Shown: positions 23,507 to 32,843, numbered from the stretch's first letter. The stretch is 42,208 bases of DNA from an uncultured Pseudomonadota bacterium (GCA_949283535.1 CASDTC010000013.1:1-42208), one strand, 5' to 3'. Numbers and translations are program-made. Notes: generated from the sequence alone by a model not told the origin.

Positions 23507-24223
23507 ATGAAAAAAGTTTTATCTTTGATTGTTTTAGCAGGATTGACCACCCCGGTGGTTGCTGCGCCAAGTTATTTGACACGAACTGGTGATGGCGGAT
23601 ATCGCGTAACATATGATTACACGGACAAGGCAAAAACAGGTTGGTATGTCGGGGGACGTGCAGAACTAGGTTTCTGGAATTGGGAAAATAAATATTCATC
23701 TGATGATGATTTGCTGGTAAATTCAGATTATAGTTCTGATAAATATTCTTTTGAACCGGTATTCGGTGGCAGTATATTTGGTGGACGGCGTTTTTCATAC
23801 TTTTGGCGTGCAGAATTAGAGGCGGGCTATCTGGGGTATTTTGAAGATGCCGATGCGGCAGCAAAATTTACAATGCAGATTCCATATTTAATGGCGAATT
23901 TGTATTATGATTTTTCAAATGGTTTGTATGTTGGGGCTGGTGTTGGTGCGGCAATGCCAATAACAACAATTGACATGGTTTATTCTGATGGTGGCGATCG
24001 TCGTGAATATGGTATTGCGGCGATGGGCGGCATTATGTTGGGATATTCATATGAACTGGATTATAACCTGGTGCTGGATTTGCGTTATCGTTTATCTGCA
24101 ATGACTGGGTTAGATCAGCGTATCGGAATGCTGGATGATGCGGGCGCATCGCATTGGTTCCAGAATGATATCGATTTCATTATGGATAATTCTATATCGA
24201 TTGGTATCAGATATGAATTTTAA
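23507..24223 (+). CDS. Outer-membrane beta-barrel protein
   Basis: A 238-residue protein with a signal peptide (cleavage after VVAA, about residue 20), many alternating amphipathic strands such as TGWYVGGRAELGFW, LYVGAGVGAAMP and LVLDLRYRLSAM, and a C-terminal Phe (GIRYEF), the signal for BAM-assisted insertion. It resembles the eight-stranded OmpA-like or Omp25-like barrels of Alphaproteobacteria. A -10 box TATAAT at 23473-23478 and AAGGAAGG precede it. Function may be structural or adhesive; this cannot be read from sequence. Confidence 0.8.
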   Translation: MKKVLSLIVLAGLTTPVVAAPSYLTRTGDGGYRVTYDYTDKAKTGWYVGGRAELGFWNWENKYSSDDDLLVNSDYSSDKYSFEPVFGGSIFGGRRFSYFWRAELEAGYLGYFEDADAAAKFTMQIPYLMANLYYDFSNGLYVGAGVGAAMPITTIDMVYSDGGDRREYGIAAMGGIMLGYSYELDYNLVLDLRYRLSAMTGLDQRIGMLDDAGASHWFQNDIDFIMDNSISIGIRYEF

Positions 24224-24235
24224 CATAAAATGCTG

Positions 24236-24265
24236 TTGACCCGATTCGGGTAAATATGGTATTAT
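24236..24265 (+). promoter_or_regulatory. Promoter of the fibre gene cluster
   Basis: TTGACC and TATTAT are 18 bases apart, ahead of AAGGAAGAGAG and a GTG start codon at 24288. Confidence 0.65.
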
Positions 24266-24287
24266 TGGTTAAGGAAGAGAGAGTACT

Positions 24288-26780
24288 GTGAAAAAAGACC
24301 TGAAAATTTCAACATTGGCAATTATTTGTGTTTTGTGTACGGCTGTATCTGGTGCGTACGCGGCGTCATCTGTTCGCAGTTTGGGGGGCAGTGGTACATA
24401 TTCCAGTGTGTCCAGTGCTGCATCTGCGGGCGATGGCGGAAGTGCGTCTGTGCGTGGTGGTTCGTTGCGTGTAACACCGTCTGCGGGGCAGTCGGGGGCC
24501 AGTACAACAATTGATGCAGGAACGACAACAACGGGGCGTGTTGCGACATCGCCGCGTTTGTCAATTGGGCATTATTTGGGTGGTGCAACATCTGTCAGTG
24601 GGGGCAGTTCGTTGCGTCCGCAAACACCAGGCAGTGGTTCTTCGTCGGGCGGTTCGTCTGGTGGCGGTATCAGTGATGGCGATTTGACGGGCTTGCGTGA
24701 TCAGATTGATCAGTTGGGGCGTGATGTTGAAGATTTGCGTACTGCGGATGATAATATTAATGATGCGTTGTCGGACAAACAGGATACGCTGTACCCGGGT
24801 GAAGATGGTTTTATTATAATTGATGACAATACGAATGAAATCTTTGTTGATGTCGATGCGCTGGAACAAGAATTAGAAATGATTGCGGGCAAGGATGGTC
24901 GCGAAGTTGAATTGGGTTCTGATGATACGGATTTGTTGTGGCGCTATGTCGGCGAAAATGATTGGAATATTTTGATTTCCAAGGCGGAAATTACCGGACC
25001 CCAGGGACCCCAAGGTGAAAAGGGTGAGCCGGGTGATGCGGCAAATCTGGATGCGTATTCCACGACCGAGCAAATGAATCAGGCGATTGGAAATGCAATT
25101 GCTGCGCTGGCGGATGTTTATGCGACCAAGGATGATTTAACCCGTGGTTTGGCAGCCAAGGCAAATGCAGCCGATGTTTACACCAAGGCAGAGGTTTATA
25201 ACAAGACAGAAGTTGATGAAAAAGTTGCCGATATTGTTGCAGGCGATATGGACGAAGCGCTGGCGAACAAGGCAGATAAAACATATGTTGATGAACAATT
25301 GGCGACCAAGGCTGACAAGACAGAATTGGCGAACAAGGCAGACGCCAGTGCTGTTTCAGCATTAGAGACCGAAGTTGGTGAAATTAATGATTTGGCAAGT
25401 GATGCTGCATTGGCGGCGGCAAATGCAATCAGTGGTCTGGATGCCAAAGAAAATATTTCAAATAAAACGCAAACTGTAACAAACAGCGCAACGGAATATC
25501 CGTCTGGTGCGGCGGTGACAACGGCATTGGCGGATAAAGCGGATAAATCCGAATTGGCGAATTATGCAACGAATGATTCTGTTGATACAAAATTAGAAAA
25601 TTACTATACGATTTCAGAAGTTGATGACAAGGTTGCAGATGTTGTTGCCGGTGATATGGGCGAAGCGTTGATTGGTAAAGAAGATAAATCGAATAAAATA
25701 CAGACGATTGACGCATCTTCAACAGCGGATCAGTATCCGTCGGCAGCTGCTGTTTATGGTGCTTTGGAACAAAAGGCAGATACCACGACTGTTGAGCAGA
25801 TTGAACAAAATGTTACCAATGTAACGGAACAGGTTACAAATTTAGGTGATACGATTAATAATGCGGATACCGGTCTGAAAAAGCAAGTCGAAGATGCTGT
25901 AAATACTGCAAATGCTGCGCAACAGGCGGTCGCCGGCAAGCAAGATGCATTGGGTTTCACACCAGAAGATGCGGCGAACAAGAGTCAGACGGTTGTTGAT
26001 GACGAAACAAAATATCCATCGTCTGCGGCGGTTTATGGTGAATTAGAAACCAAGGCAAATGTATCTGATTTGGCGAATTATGCGACGACGGAAACGGTAA
26101 ATCAGATTGAACAAAATGTTACCAATGTAACGGAACAGGTTACAAATTTAGGCGATACAATTAATAACGAAGACACCGGTCTGAAAAAGCAGGTTGAAGA
26201 TGCGGTTTCTGCTGCTGAAGAAGCCAAGACCAATGCGGATGCGGCAAAGACAACCGCGGATGAAGCCAAGGCAGGTTTGGATGCCAAAGAAGATAAATCG
26301 AACAAGGCGACATCCATTACTGCTGAAAATCAATCATCTGGAACGGCGTATCCAACAGTTGGTGCAATTACGCAATGGACAAACACAAAAATAAATGAAT
26401 TGTCTGAAACAGGATTACCGGTTAATCCAGATAATATTGGTGCCGGTTCAATTGATACAGAAAAATTGGCTGATGGTGCGGTGACAACGCCGAAAATTGC
26501 AGACAATGCGGTTACCGAAGATAAACTGAGTGATGAATTAAATGCGGAAATTGATGGCAAAGAAGATAAAGCAAATCTGAAAGCGTTGGCATATAAAGAT
26601 CAAATCACAAATGCTGATGTTGCAGATGATGCGGCGATTGAAAAATCAAAACTGGCGTTGGATGTACAAACAGCGTTGGATAATGCGGCGGATGCGGTCA
26701 GTATGTCTGGGGCAACACCGAACAGTGTGCTGGGGGCGGATGATACAGGTAACCCAGTGTGGTATGAAATTGCAATGTAA
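24288..26780 (+). CDS. Exported repetitive fibre-like protein 1 (830 aa)
   Basis: Starts with GTG. After a signal peptide (cleavage near AYA, about residue 25) comes a Gly/Ser/Thr-rich stretch (to about 130), a short coiled-coil segment, a small collagen-like run (GPQGPQGEKGEPG), and then many repeats with KADK, TKAEVY and YPSxAAVyxAL patterns typical of phage tail-fibre and trimeric stalk regions. Two copies of a module starting EQIEQNVTNVTEQV are 102 residues apart. It ends in a DGxxTxxKIA region and GNPVWYEIAM. No membrane anchor, sortase signal or barrel is seen. A trimeric surface fibre or adhesin is inferred. It is the first gene of a three-gene run. Confidence 0.75.
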   Translation: MKKDLKISTLAIICVLCTAVSGAYAASSVRSLGGSGTYSSVSSAASAGDGGSASVRGGSLRVTPSAGQSGASTTIDAGTTTTGRVATSPRLSIGHYLGGATSVSGGSSLRPQTPGSGSSSGGSSGGGISDGDLTGLRDQIDQLGRDVEDLRTADDNINDALSDKQDTLYPGEDGFIIIDDNTNEIFVDVDALEQELEMIAGKDGREVELGSDDTDLLWRYVGENDWNILISKAEITGPQGPQGEKGEPGDAANLDAYSTTEQMNQAIGNAIAALADVYATKDDLTRGLAAKANAADVYTKAEVYNKTEVDEKVADIVAGDMDEALANKADKTYVDEQLATKADKTELANKADASAVSALETEVGEINDLASDAALAAANAISGLDAKENISNKTQTVTNSATEYPSGAAVTTALADKADKSELANYATNDSVDTKLENYYTISEVDDKVADVVAGDMGEALIGKEDKSNKIQTIDASSTADQYPSAAAVYGALEQKADTTTVEQIEQNVTNVTEQVTNLGDTINNADTGLKKQVEDAVNTANAAQQAVAGKQDALGFTPEDAANKSQTVVDDETKYPSSAAVYGELETKANVSDLANYATTETVNQIEQNVTNVTEQVTNLGDTINNEDTGLKKQVEDAVSAAEEAKTNADAAKTTADEAKAGLDAKEDKSNKATSITAENQSSGTAYPTVGAITQWTNTKINELSETGLPVNPDNIGAGSIDTEKLADGAVTTPKIADNAVTEDKLSDELNAEIDGKEDKANLKALAYKDQITNADVADDAAIEKSKLALDVQTALDNAADAVSMSGATPNSVLGADDTGNPVWYEIAM
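25797..26206 (+). repeat. Direct repeat of about 104 bp inside fibre gene 1
   Basis: The stretches 25797-25900 and 26103-26206 are nearly identical and 306 bp (102 codons) apart, in frame. Confidence 0.85.
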
Positions 26781-28360
26781 AGGAATATAACAAATGAAAA
26801 AAAGAAATATTGTTTTTTCTGGGTTTATGGCAGCAATTTTGTTCAGTGCGGGTGCTGCGAATGCGGCAACGGCGCGTATCGCCAGCCAGCAGTATGTTGA
26901 TAACAAAGAAACATCAATTCTGGAAACAGTCAGCAATACATATGAAACCAAAGAAAATGTTCAAAATCTGACGACCCAGGTTACGCAGTTGGGTGATACG
27001 ATTAATAATGCTGAAACAGGATTGGCAACAACGGTTGACAGTTTGACCGAAACGGTTGGGCAATTGGATTCAGAAATGGATTCTAAATTGGACAGCGCGA
27101 CCGCAGATGGCAAGTATGAGGTTTTAACCAACAAGGCAACAGAAATTAATGCTGGAAATCAGTCTTCGGCAACGGTGTATCCATCGGTTGGTGCAATTAC
27201 CCAGTGGACTAATACAAAGATAAGTGAATTGTCCGAAACGGGATTGCCGGTAAATCCGGATAACATTGGCGCCGGTTCAATTAACACAGAAAAATTGGCT
27301 GATGGTGCGGTATCCACGGATAAAATCGCAAATGATGCCGTAACATCGGATAAAATTGCGGATGATGCGGTTGGTTCTGAACATATCCAGACGGGCGCGG
27401 TTGGAACCGATGAAATTGCCGATGGCGCGGTTGGTAATGCAGATTTGGCGGCAGATTCCGTAACAACAGATAAAATCAAAGATGGTACAATTTCATCGGC
27501 TGATTTGGATACGGCATTAAATGCCGAAATTGATGGCAAGGAAGATAAAACAAATAAAGTAACCGCCATTACGGGCAGTGAAGGCGAAGAAGCAAATAGG
27601 GTATATCCAACTGTTGGTGCGGTTACTGCATGGACGCAACAGCAAATTGAAAATGTTGAATTTGATCCGTCTGAATTGGCACCGGGGTCAATAAATGGTG
27701 ATGCAATCCAAGATGGCACAATTACATCAGACCAGATTGCCGATGGTACGGTTGGCACGGGTGATATCGCCGATGGTGCAATCACGGGCGATAAATTGGA
27801 TGAAACATTGGCGGGGCAAATTGCCGATATCGATGGGAAACAAGACATTGCAATGGGTGTCGGTCACGAAAATCATATCGTGACAACTGATGCGTCTGGT
27901 AATATTACATCCGCTGCGACAATTGGTCAGGACAAGGTTACAGGTTTGACCACAGCGTTGGAGGGCAAGGCGTCAATTGAGGATATTCCAACAACTGTTG
28001 CGGAATTAACCGATGCATCAAATTATGCAACAACGACGGCATTGACGTCTGGATTGGCGGGCAAAGAAGATGCAGGGAATAAAACAAATGTTATTAATGA
28101 TGGCAATGAAGCATCTGATACGCAGTTCCCGACCGTTGGTGCGATGACATCATGGGTATCGTCAGAAATATCGAATTTAAGTGAATTGCCTGTTAACCCT
28201 GGGTTGATTGAAGATGGTACATTGGCGGGGTCTAAATTGCAAAACGGTGCGGTAACCAGTGAAAAAATTGCTGATGGTGCGGTGACAACGCCGAAAATTG
28301 CAGACAATGCGGTTACCGAAGATAAACTGAGTGACGAATTAAATGCGGAAATTGATGGCA
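26462..28360 (+). repeat. Shared near-identical segment of fibre genes 1 and 2
   Basis: About 100 bp at 26462-26560 recur almost unchanged at 28262-28360, covering the LADGAVTTPKIADNAV part to AEIDGK. A related longer module is shared near 26319 and 27145. The entry spans both copies; only the named segments are repeated. Confidence 0.8.
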
Positions 28361-28530
28361 AGGCAAATGCCGCAGATGTTTATACCAAATTGGAAACAGA
28401 CGGCAAAATTGTTGAATTGGCGGTACCGCAGCCAGACGCAGATTGTCAGGCAGAATCAGGATTGTGTGTATTGTCGGTTACAACAGGCGGTGATTTAGCA
28501 TGGGTAAATGTTACTGCCCCGGCAGAATAA
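26794..28530 (+). CDS. Exported repetitive fibre-like protein 2 (578 aa)
   Basis: Begins 13 bases after fibre 1 with AAAGGAA as ribosome binding site. A signal peptide ending NAA is followed by ARIASQQYVD, a motif shared with fibres 3 and 4, then a coiled-coil-like part, and a long run of short repeats of the form xIADGAVTxDKI (about residues 165-260, 310-350 and 450-500), known from tail-fibre proteins. Segments of about 100 bp are nearly identical in DNA to fibre 1. It ends GGDLAWVNVTAPAE, similar in layout to the ends of fibres 1 and 3. Two Cys occur near the C-terminus. Function as a surface fibre is inferred. Confidence 0.75.
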   Translation: MKKRNIVFSGFMAAILFSAGAANAATARIASQQYVDNKETSILETVSNTYETKENVQNLTTQVTQLGDTINNAETGLATTVDSLTETVGQLDSEMDSKLDSATADGKYEVLTNKATEINAGNQSSATVYPSVGAITQWTNTKISELSETGLPVNPDNIGAGSINTEKLADGAVSTDKIANDAVTSDKIADDAVGSEHIQTGAVGTDEIADGAVGNADLAADSVTTDKIKDGTISSADLDTALNAEIDGKEDKTNKVTAITGSEGEEANRVYPTVGAVTAWTQQQIENVEFDPSELAPGSINGDAIQDGTITSDQIADGTVGTGDIADGAITGDKLDETLAGQIADIDGKQDIAMGVGHENHIVTTDASGNITSAATIGQDKVTGLTTALEGKASIEDIPTTVAELTDASNYATTTALTSGLAGKEDAGNKTNVINDGNEASDTQFPTVGAMTSWVSSEISNLSELPVNPGLIEDGTLAGSKLQNGAVTSEKIADGAVTTPKIADNAVTEDKLSDELNAEIDGKANAADVYTKLETDGKIVELAVPQPDADCQAESGLCVLSVTTGGDLAWVNVTAPAE

Positions 28531-28584
28531 GATAATAATCGGAATTTTAGAAAAAAATAAAAAAAAGAAAGAAAGGAAGGAAAA

Positions 28585-30015
28585 ATGAAAAAATTAACAG
28601 CAGGTATTTTTGCAACATTATTGGCGGTTGTATCAACAGGCGCCGCAAACGCGAAAATTGCATCACAAGCATATGTTGATGAGAAAGATGCGGAAAGGGT
28701 TGCTGTTCAACAAGAGACCAATAATGGAATCTTGACGACAAGTGCAACAGGTGCCGTTCAGGTTTCTAGTTCAATCCCACAAGCCCGTGTTGATGGCTTG
28801 GATACTGCATTAGCGGGCAAGGCAGATAAAGCAACTACATTGGAGGGATATGGTATTACAGATGGCGCCACAAAAACGGATTTGACATCTGGCTTGGCTG
28901 GTAAAGTTGATAATGAAGATATTGCAGATATGCAGGTAACGACAAATTTAACAACAACATCAGGATGGGGAACAGATAAAGCATCAGAAACCAAATATCC
29001 ATCAAATGCGGCGGTTGATGCAGCAATTAAAACGGCAACATCTGGATTACCCACAAGTGGTAAAATCACAGAAATAGAAGGCGATATTACAACCATTGAA
29101 GGTAATATCACAGATATCCAAGGTGATGTAACACAATTGCAAACGAATGTTTCGGCGAAACAAGATAAAAATATGGGGGCAGGGGCAGCAAACCATATCG
29201 TAACAACGGATGACAGTGGTAATATTACATCCAGTGCGACAATTACGCAAGCGCAGGTTTCTGGTTTGGGTTCTGCATTGGCGGGCAAGGCAGATGCAGC
29301 GGATTTGGATGCGAAATTAGATGCAAATGAGGCAATTACTGCGGGGACAGGTACAAAAATTACATACGATGCCAAAGGTTTGGTAACGGGCAGCTCTAAT
29401 TTAACAGCAGCGGATATCCCAGCGTTGACAACAGATAAAATTACTGGATTGGATACAGAATTGGATTCAAAGGCATCACAAACGGATTTAACCGCATTAA
29501 CAGATCGTGTTACAACCGCAGAAGGGGATATTGACGCATTACAGGCACCAAAAGCCCAGGTTGCCGAGGGTGTAACGGGTCCTGTTTCTGGTGGTACAGT
29601 ATATACTGCAATTGAAAATGTTACAGGTAATGTAGGTACTGTAACCGGTCGTGTAGATACATTAGAAGGTGAAATGGATACGGCACAATCTGATATTGCA
29701 GAATTACAGACAGGTAAGCAGAATAAATTAACAGGTCCAGTTGGTAGTGCAACCCAGCCAGTGTATGTTAATGCAGAAGGTAATGTAGTTGCAGGAACCG
29801 CATATGGTTCATTGGCGACCAAAAATCAGGTTGCAAATGCGGATGTTGCAGATAATGCCGCAATCGCGCAAAGCAAGATTGCAAACTTGGTAACTGATTT
29901 GGCGGCAAAAATTACGGCGCCAGCAACATCTGAAACCGGTGACACTGGTACATGGGTTTTGACATATGACGGAACCAATTTCCAATGGGAAGATATTGCC
30001 CGTGCAGGTGAATAA
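28585..30015 (+). CDS. Exported repetitive fibre-like protein 3 (476 aa)
   Basis: A strong AGGAAGG ribosome binding site precedes the start. The signal peptide ends GAANA and is followed by KIASQAYVDEKDAERV, the shared N-terminal motif. The rest is made of coiled-coil heptad-like stretches (ITEIEGDITTIEGNITDIQGDV), ALAGKADxxxL repeats and a terminal NADVADNAAIAQSKI part, ending NFQWEDIARAGE. No anchor is visible. It follows fibre 2 by 54 bases and probably shares its transcript. The role as a surface or secreted fibre is inferred from repeat type only. Confidence 0.75.
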   Translation: MKKLTAGIFATLLAVVSTGAANAKIASQAYVDEKDAERVAVQQETNNGILTTSATGAVQVSSSIPQARVDGLDTALAGKADKATTLEGYGITDGATKTDLTSGLAGKVDNEDIADMQVTTNLTTTSGWGTDKASETKYPSNAAVDAAIKTATSGLPTSGKITEIEGDITTIEGNITDIQGDVTQLQTNVSAKQDKNMGAGAANHIVTTDDSGNITSSATITQAQVSGLGSALAGKADAADLDAKLDANEAITAGTGTKITYDAKGLVTGSSNLTAADIPALTTDKITGLDTELDSKASQTDLTALTDRVTTAEGDIDALQAPKAQVAEGVTGPVSGGTVYTAIENVTGNVGTVTGRVDTLEGEMDTAQSDIAELQTGKQNKLTGPVGSATQPVYVNAEGNVVAGTAYGSLATKNQVANADVADNAAIAQSKIANLVTDLAAKITAPATSETGDTGTWVLTYDGTNFQWEDIARAGE

Positions 30016-30032
30016 TCTGTGATAAAATAATA

Positions 30033-30060
30033 TGTGCGGTGTTAAAATGTGCACCGCACA
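30033..30060. other. Hairpin after fibre gene 3
   Basis: TGTGCGGTG and CACCGCACA form a perfect 9-bp stem with a 10-base loop. There is no T-run on the plus strand but an A-run follows, so it would work as an intrinsic terminator only on the minus strand; it may still stabilise the 3' end. Confidence 0.5.
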
Positions 30061-30131
30061 CAGGTAAAAAAAAACAGATTGCGATAAACGGACAGTGGAA
30101 CGAAACAGTTTTTTTTAGGTAGAATACGGAT

Positions 30132-31585
30132 ATGATAAAGTCAAAGGGCATTTTCGCAGTTTCATTTATAGCTATGATGGTGGTGGGGGGCGCATATGCA
30201 AATATTGCATCCCAGGAAATGCCAGCACCGCCGTAAAAGTTGCCACCGCCGGGACCGCGGTGGGGGATGCGACGCATCCGGTCTATGTTAATTCCAGTGG
30301 CGTTGCAACAAGAATAGACAAGGTTGCCGCCGCAGCAAGCGCGGATACTGCAACCAGTGCAACCAAGGCAACGCAAGATGGCAATGGGGCAAATATTGCC
30401 AATACATATGCCAAAAAGACCGAATTGCCAACGGTGAATAATGCCACGCTGACCATTCAGAAAAATGGCGCAACAGTTGATACATTTACGGCAAATGCGT
30501 CAGCAAACAAGACGATTAATATTACTGTGCCGACCACAACCAGTGGATTAACAAATGACAGTGGTTTTATTACCGCTGATGATTTGCCAAAAGATTATAC
30601 TTTGCCGGTTGCAACGACATCTGCGTTGGGTGGTGTGAAATCCGGTGGTAATATTACGGTCAGTTCAACTGGTGCCGTTACCGTGAACAGTGCCACCAAG
30701 GCGACCCAGGACGCGTCAGGAAATGTGATTACAACCACATATGCGACAAAATCTGAATTAACGAACGGTTTGTCCGGGAAACAGGCGACTTTGTCGGGTG
30801 CGCAATTGAATGCGGTGAATTCTGGGATTACGTCGACCAAGGTATCAACCTATGACGGATACAATGCGAAAATAACCGCCGCACAAACAGCGGCAGAATC
30901 AGCACAAAGTGCCGCGACAGCTGCACAGAATGCTGCGAATGCCAAGGTTGCCACCGCGCAGGGTTCCGCTGCCGCGAACAAGGCCGTGATTACCAATTCG
31001 TCTGGTAATATCACAACGGGGACAATTGCATCAGGGATGATTGCGAATGATGCGGTTACCAGTGCGAAAATTGCAACAGGCGCGGTTGATGCGACTGCGT
31101 TGGCGTCGGGTGCGGTGACGTCTGCGAAAATTGCAGATGGCACGATTGTAAATGCAGATATTGCATCTAATGCGGCGATTGCTGCGTCAAAAATTTCGGG
31201 ATTGGCGACGGTTGCGACATCGGGATCTTATGATGATTTAACGGACAAGCCGACAATTCCAGCGGCGATAACGGTTGATTCTGCGTTAAGTTCAACTAGT
31301 ACAAATCCAGTTCAGAACAAGGTTGTTAATGCCGCATTGGCAGGTAAGTTAAGCACAACTGGGACAGCAGCCAAGGCAACAGCAGATGCAAAAGGTAATA
31401 ATATCGCCAATACTTATGCGACCAAGGCACAATTAACGGCGTTGGACAGCACATCGTCTGGTACGGGGGCAGTGGTTACAAATGTGTCCCAGACGGGTGG
31501 TAAAGTATCCGTGACCAAGGGAAATGTTAAAATCCCAGTGGGCAGTGCAAATGCAACAACATATGCCACAATTTGGGTTCAATAA
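30132..31585 (+). pseudogene. Exported fibre-like protein 4, frameshifted
   Basis: The ATG at 30132 opens a signal peptide (MIKSKGIFAVSFIAMMVVGG, then AYA) and NIASQ, the same motif as in fibres 2 and 3, but the frame then ends at a TAA at 30234-30236. Another frame, open from about 30209, reads NASTAVKVATAGTAVGD and continues to 31585 with tail-fibre-like repeats. One extra G at about 30215 would give SQGNASTAV and join the two, yielding about 485 residues. The -10 box TAGAAT at 30120-30125 lies 6 bases before the ATG, so the mRNA would be leaderless. As it stands only a 34-residue peptide is made from the first start; a GTG at 30260 would give an unexported product. Confidence 0.78.
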
Positions 31586-31627
31586 AGAGTGCAGATGTTG
31601 TTACAGTGCAGGAGAGAGAACGAATTT

Positions 31628-31650
31628 CGCGGGTCTTTGCCCGCGTTTTT
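31628..31650 (+). terminator. Terminator of fibre gene 4
   Basis: CGCGGG and CCCGCG form the stem and five T follow. Confidence 0.85.
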
Positions 31651-31730
31651 GTTTCTTGTCATTCTGGTGTGTGGGGGCAGGGCGACCGTGGCGATCCAGT
31701 CATAATAGAGTCGCGCATACGCGCGTGCAT

Positions 31731-31905
31731 TATTTACTGGATTGCTTCGCTATGCTCGCAATGACAAGTTAGTGATGTGGGGTATAATTGACTGGATTGC
31801 TTCGCTATGCTCGCAATGACAAGTTAGTGATGTGGGGCATAATTTACTGGATTGCTTCGCTGCGCCGCGCATGACAAGAGAGTGTGTGGGCGTGGTAATA
31901 TTTTC
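31731..31905. repeat. 55-bp tandem repeat, about three copies
   Basis: ACTGGATTGCTTCGCT begins at 31736, 31791 and 31846, exactly 55 bp apart. The first two copies are almost identical, including GCAATGACAAGTTAGTGATG; the third is diverged. Each unit contains ATTGC and GCAAT arms, as in the palindromic intergenic repeats seen in many bacterial genomes. Confidence 0.85.
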
Positions 31906-31925
31906 TTGAATTCTCTGACCACCCC

Positions 31926-31956
31926 GCCGCTGCGCGGCACCCCTCCAACGGAGGGG
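31926..31956. repeat. Two adjacent GC-rich palindromes
   Basis: GCCGC-TGC-GCGGC (31926-31938) and CCCCTCC-AAC-GGAGGGG (31940-31956) are perfect hairpins side by side. They look like a second palindromic repeat family rather than a terminator, as no T-run follows. Confidence 0.65.
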
Positions 31957-32047
31957 AACTGGGTGTGGTGCTTTTTATCATCGCGGGGGAACGCAGTGAC
32001 CGTGGCGATTCAGTGAATGCGATATGTGTCGCGTTCGCGACGACATT

Positions 32048-32150
32048 ATTTACTGGATTGTTTCGCTGCGCCGCGCATGACAAGTGTGTGGATTTTATGC
32101 CGCGGTCCGCAATGACAGATTGTGGATTGCGCCACGCATGACAATGGGAA
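32048..32150. repeat. Further degenerate palindromic repeats
   Basis: ACTGGATTGTTTCGCTGCGCC starts at 32052 as a fourth copy of the repeat at 31736, and shorter relics with GCAATGACA and GGATTGCG follow up to about 32145. Confidence 0.7.
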
Positions 32151-32197
32151 ATGGGCAAATTATAATATACGAATTACCAATCTCAATTAAAGACCTA

Positions 32198-32773
32198 TTA
32201 AAACAGCGATATTAACCCAACACCCAGACCAGCGGCGATGATTGCACCGATTGTTAATGGCCAAAAGTATTTCTTGACAATCGCATTTGCGCGTTCTTGG
32301 AAAAAATACAGCAATGTTGCGATTATTGCAAAGCGACCCGTGCGGAATATCGCCGATACGGCAACAAATATCCACAATGGATATCCGATAAAGCCCAACC
32401 ATATTGCCAATAATTTATATGGAATTGGTGTCACAGCCGTCAGAACAATTATCAGTATCCCATATTTGCTGAACATCGGCTTTATCGCGGTTTCAATTAA
32501 TTCAGGGTTTGTAAATGTGTTTATTATCCATTGGCCCAATGAATCCCACAGCCATGCGCCAATCATATATGCCAATATGCCGCCGACAATCGAACCCAAT
32601 GATGCGGCAATCGTTATTGGTACCGCGCGCTTTTTATTCGCAATAATTGGGGGGGTCATGAATACTTCGGGTGGAATAAATAAAAATATCGATTCGCAGA
32701 TTGTTAATATGAATACTATCCAAGAATACGCGCGACTTTCTGATTTGCTGAGTATATATTCTGCGAATTTCAT
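32198..32773 (-). CDS. YqaA-like VTT-domain (DedA superfamily) membrane protein
   Basis: A 191-residue integral membrane protein with four or five hydrophobic helices and the VTT-type central part (SLGSIVGGILAYMIGAW, then a loop with FSKYGILIIVLTAVTPIPYKLLAIWLGF). Relatives of the DedA superfamily are linked to lipid flipping and membrane-potential homeostasis; the short YqaA branch is less studied. AAAGGAAG precedes the start. It is divergent from rbfA with about 70 bases between them. Confidence 0.82.
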   Translation of the reverse strand: MKFAEYILSKSESRAYSWIVFILTICESIFLFIPPEVFMTPPIIANKKRAVPITIAASLGSIVGGILAYMIGAWLWDSLGQWIINTFTNPELIETAIKPMFSKYGILIIVLTAVTPIPYKLLAIWLGFIGYPLWIFVAVSAIFRTGRFAIIATLLYFFQERANAIVKKYFWPLTIGAIIAAGLGVGLISLF

Positions 32774-32843
32774 GTATTTCTTCCTTTCATTATCAAAAAA
32801 TTTACTTGATTCTAAATTAATATCTTATAATTTACAATATATA

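Larger units (their letters stand above)
31684..32014. repeat. Dispersed 17-bp repeat pair
   Basis: GACCGTGGCGATCCAGT at 31684-31700 recurs with one change at 31998-32014. Together with the following entries it fills a gene-free interval from 31586 to 32197. Confidence 0.6.

Noticed and set aside
24997-25040. Collagen-like protein
   Set aside because: The Gly-X-Y run in fibre 1 is only about five triplets, too short for a functional triple helix on its own.
28758-29822. Long open frame (354 codons) on the minus strand inside fibre gene 3
   Set aside because: It mirrors the codon periodicity of the repetitive plus-strand gene, has no ribosome binding site, and similar antisense frames occur under the other fibre genes.
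30185-30190. Phase-variable six-G tract in the fibre 4 signal peptide
   Set aside because: An added G here would restore the frame but would destroy the cleavage region and the conserved IASQ motif, so the frameshift lies further downstream.
24288-31585. Prophage remnant
   Set aside because: Tail-fibre-like repeats are present, but the proteins have signal peptides and there are no capsid, tail, lysis or terminase genes.
31731-32150. CRISPR-like array
   Set aside because: Repeat copies are contiguous 55-bp tandem units with conserved rather than unique intervening sequence, and no cas gene is present.
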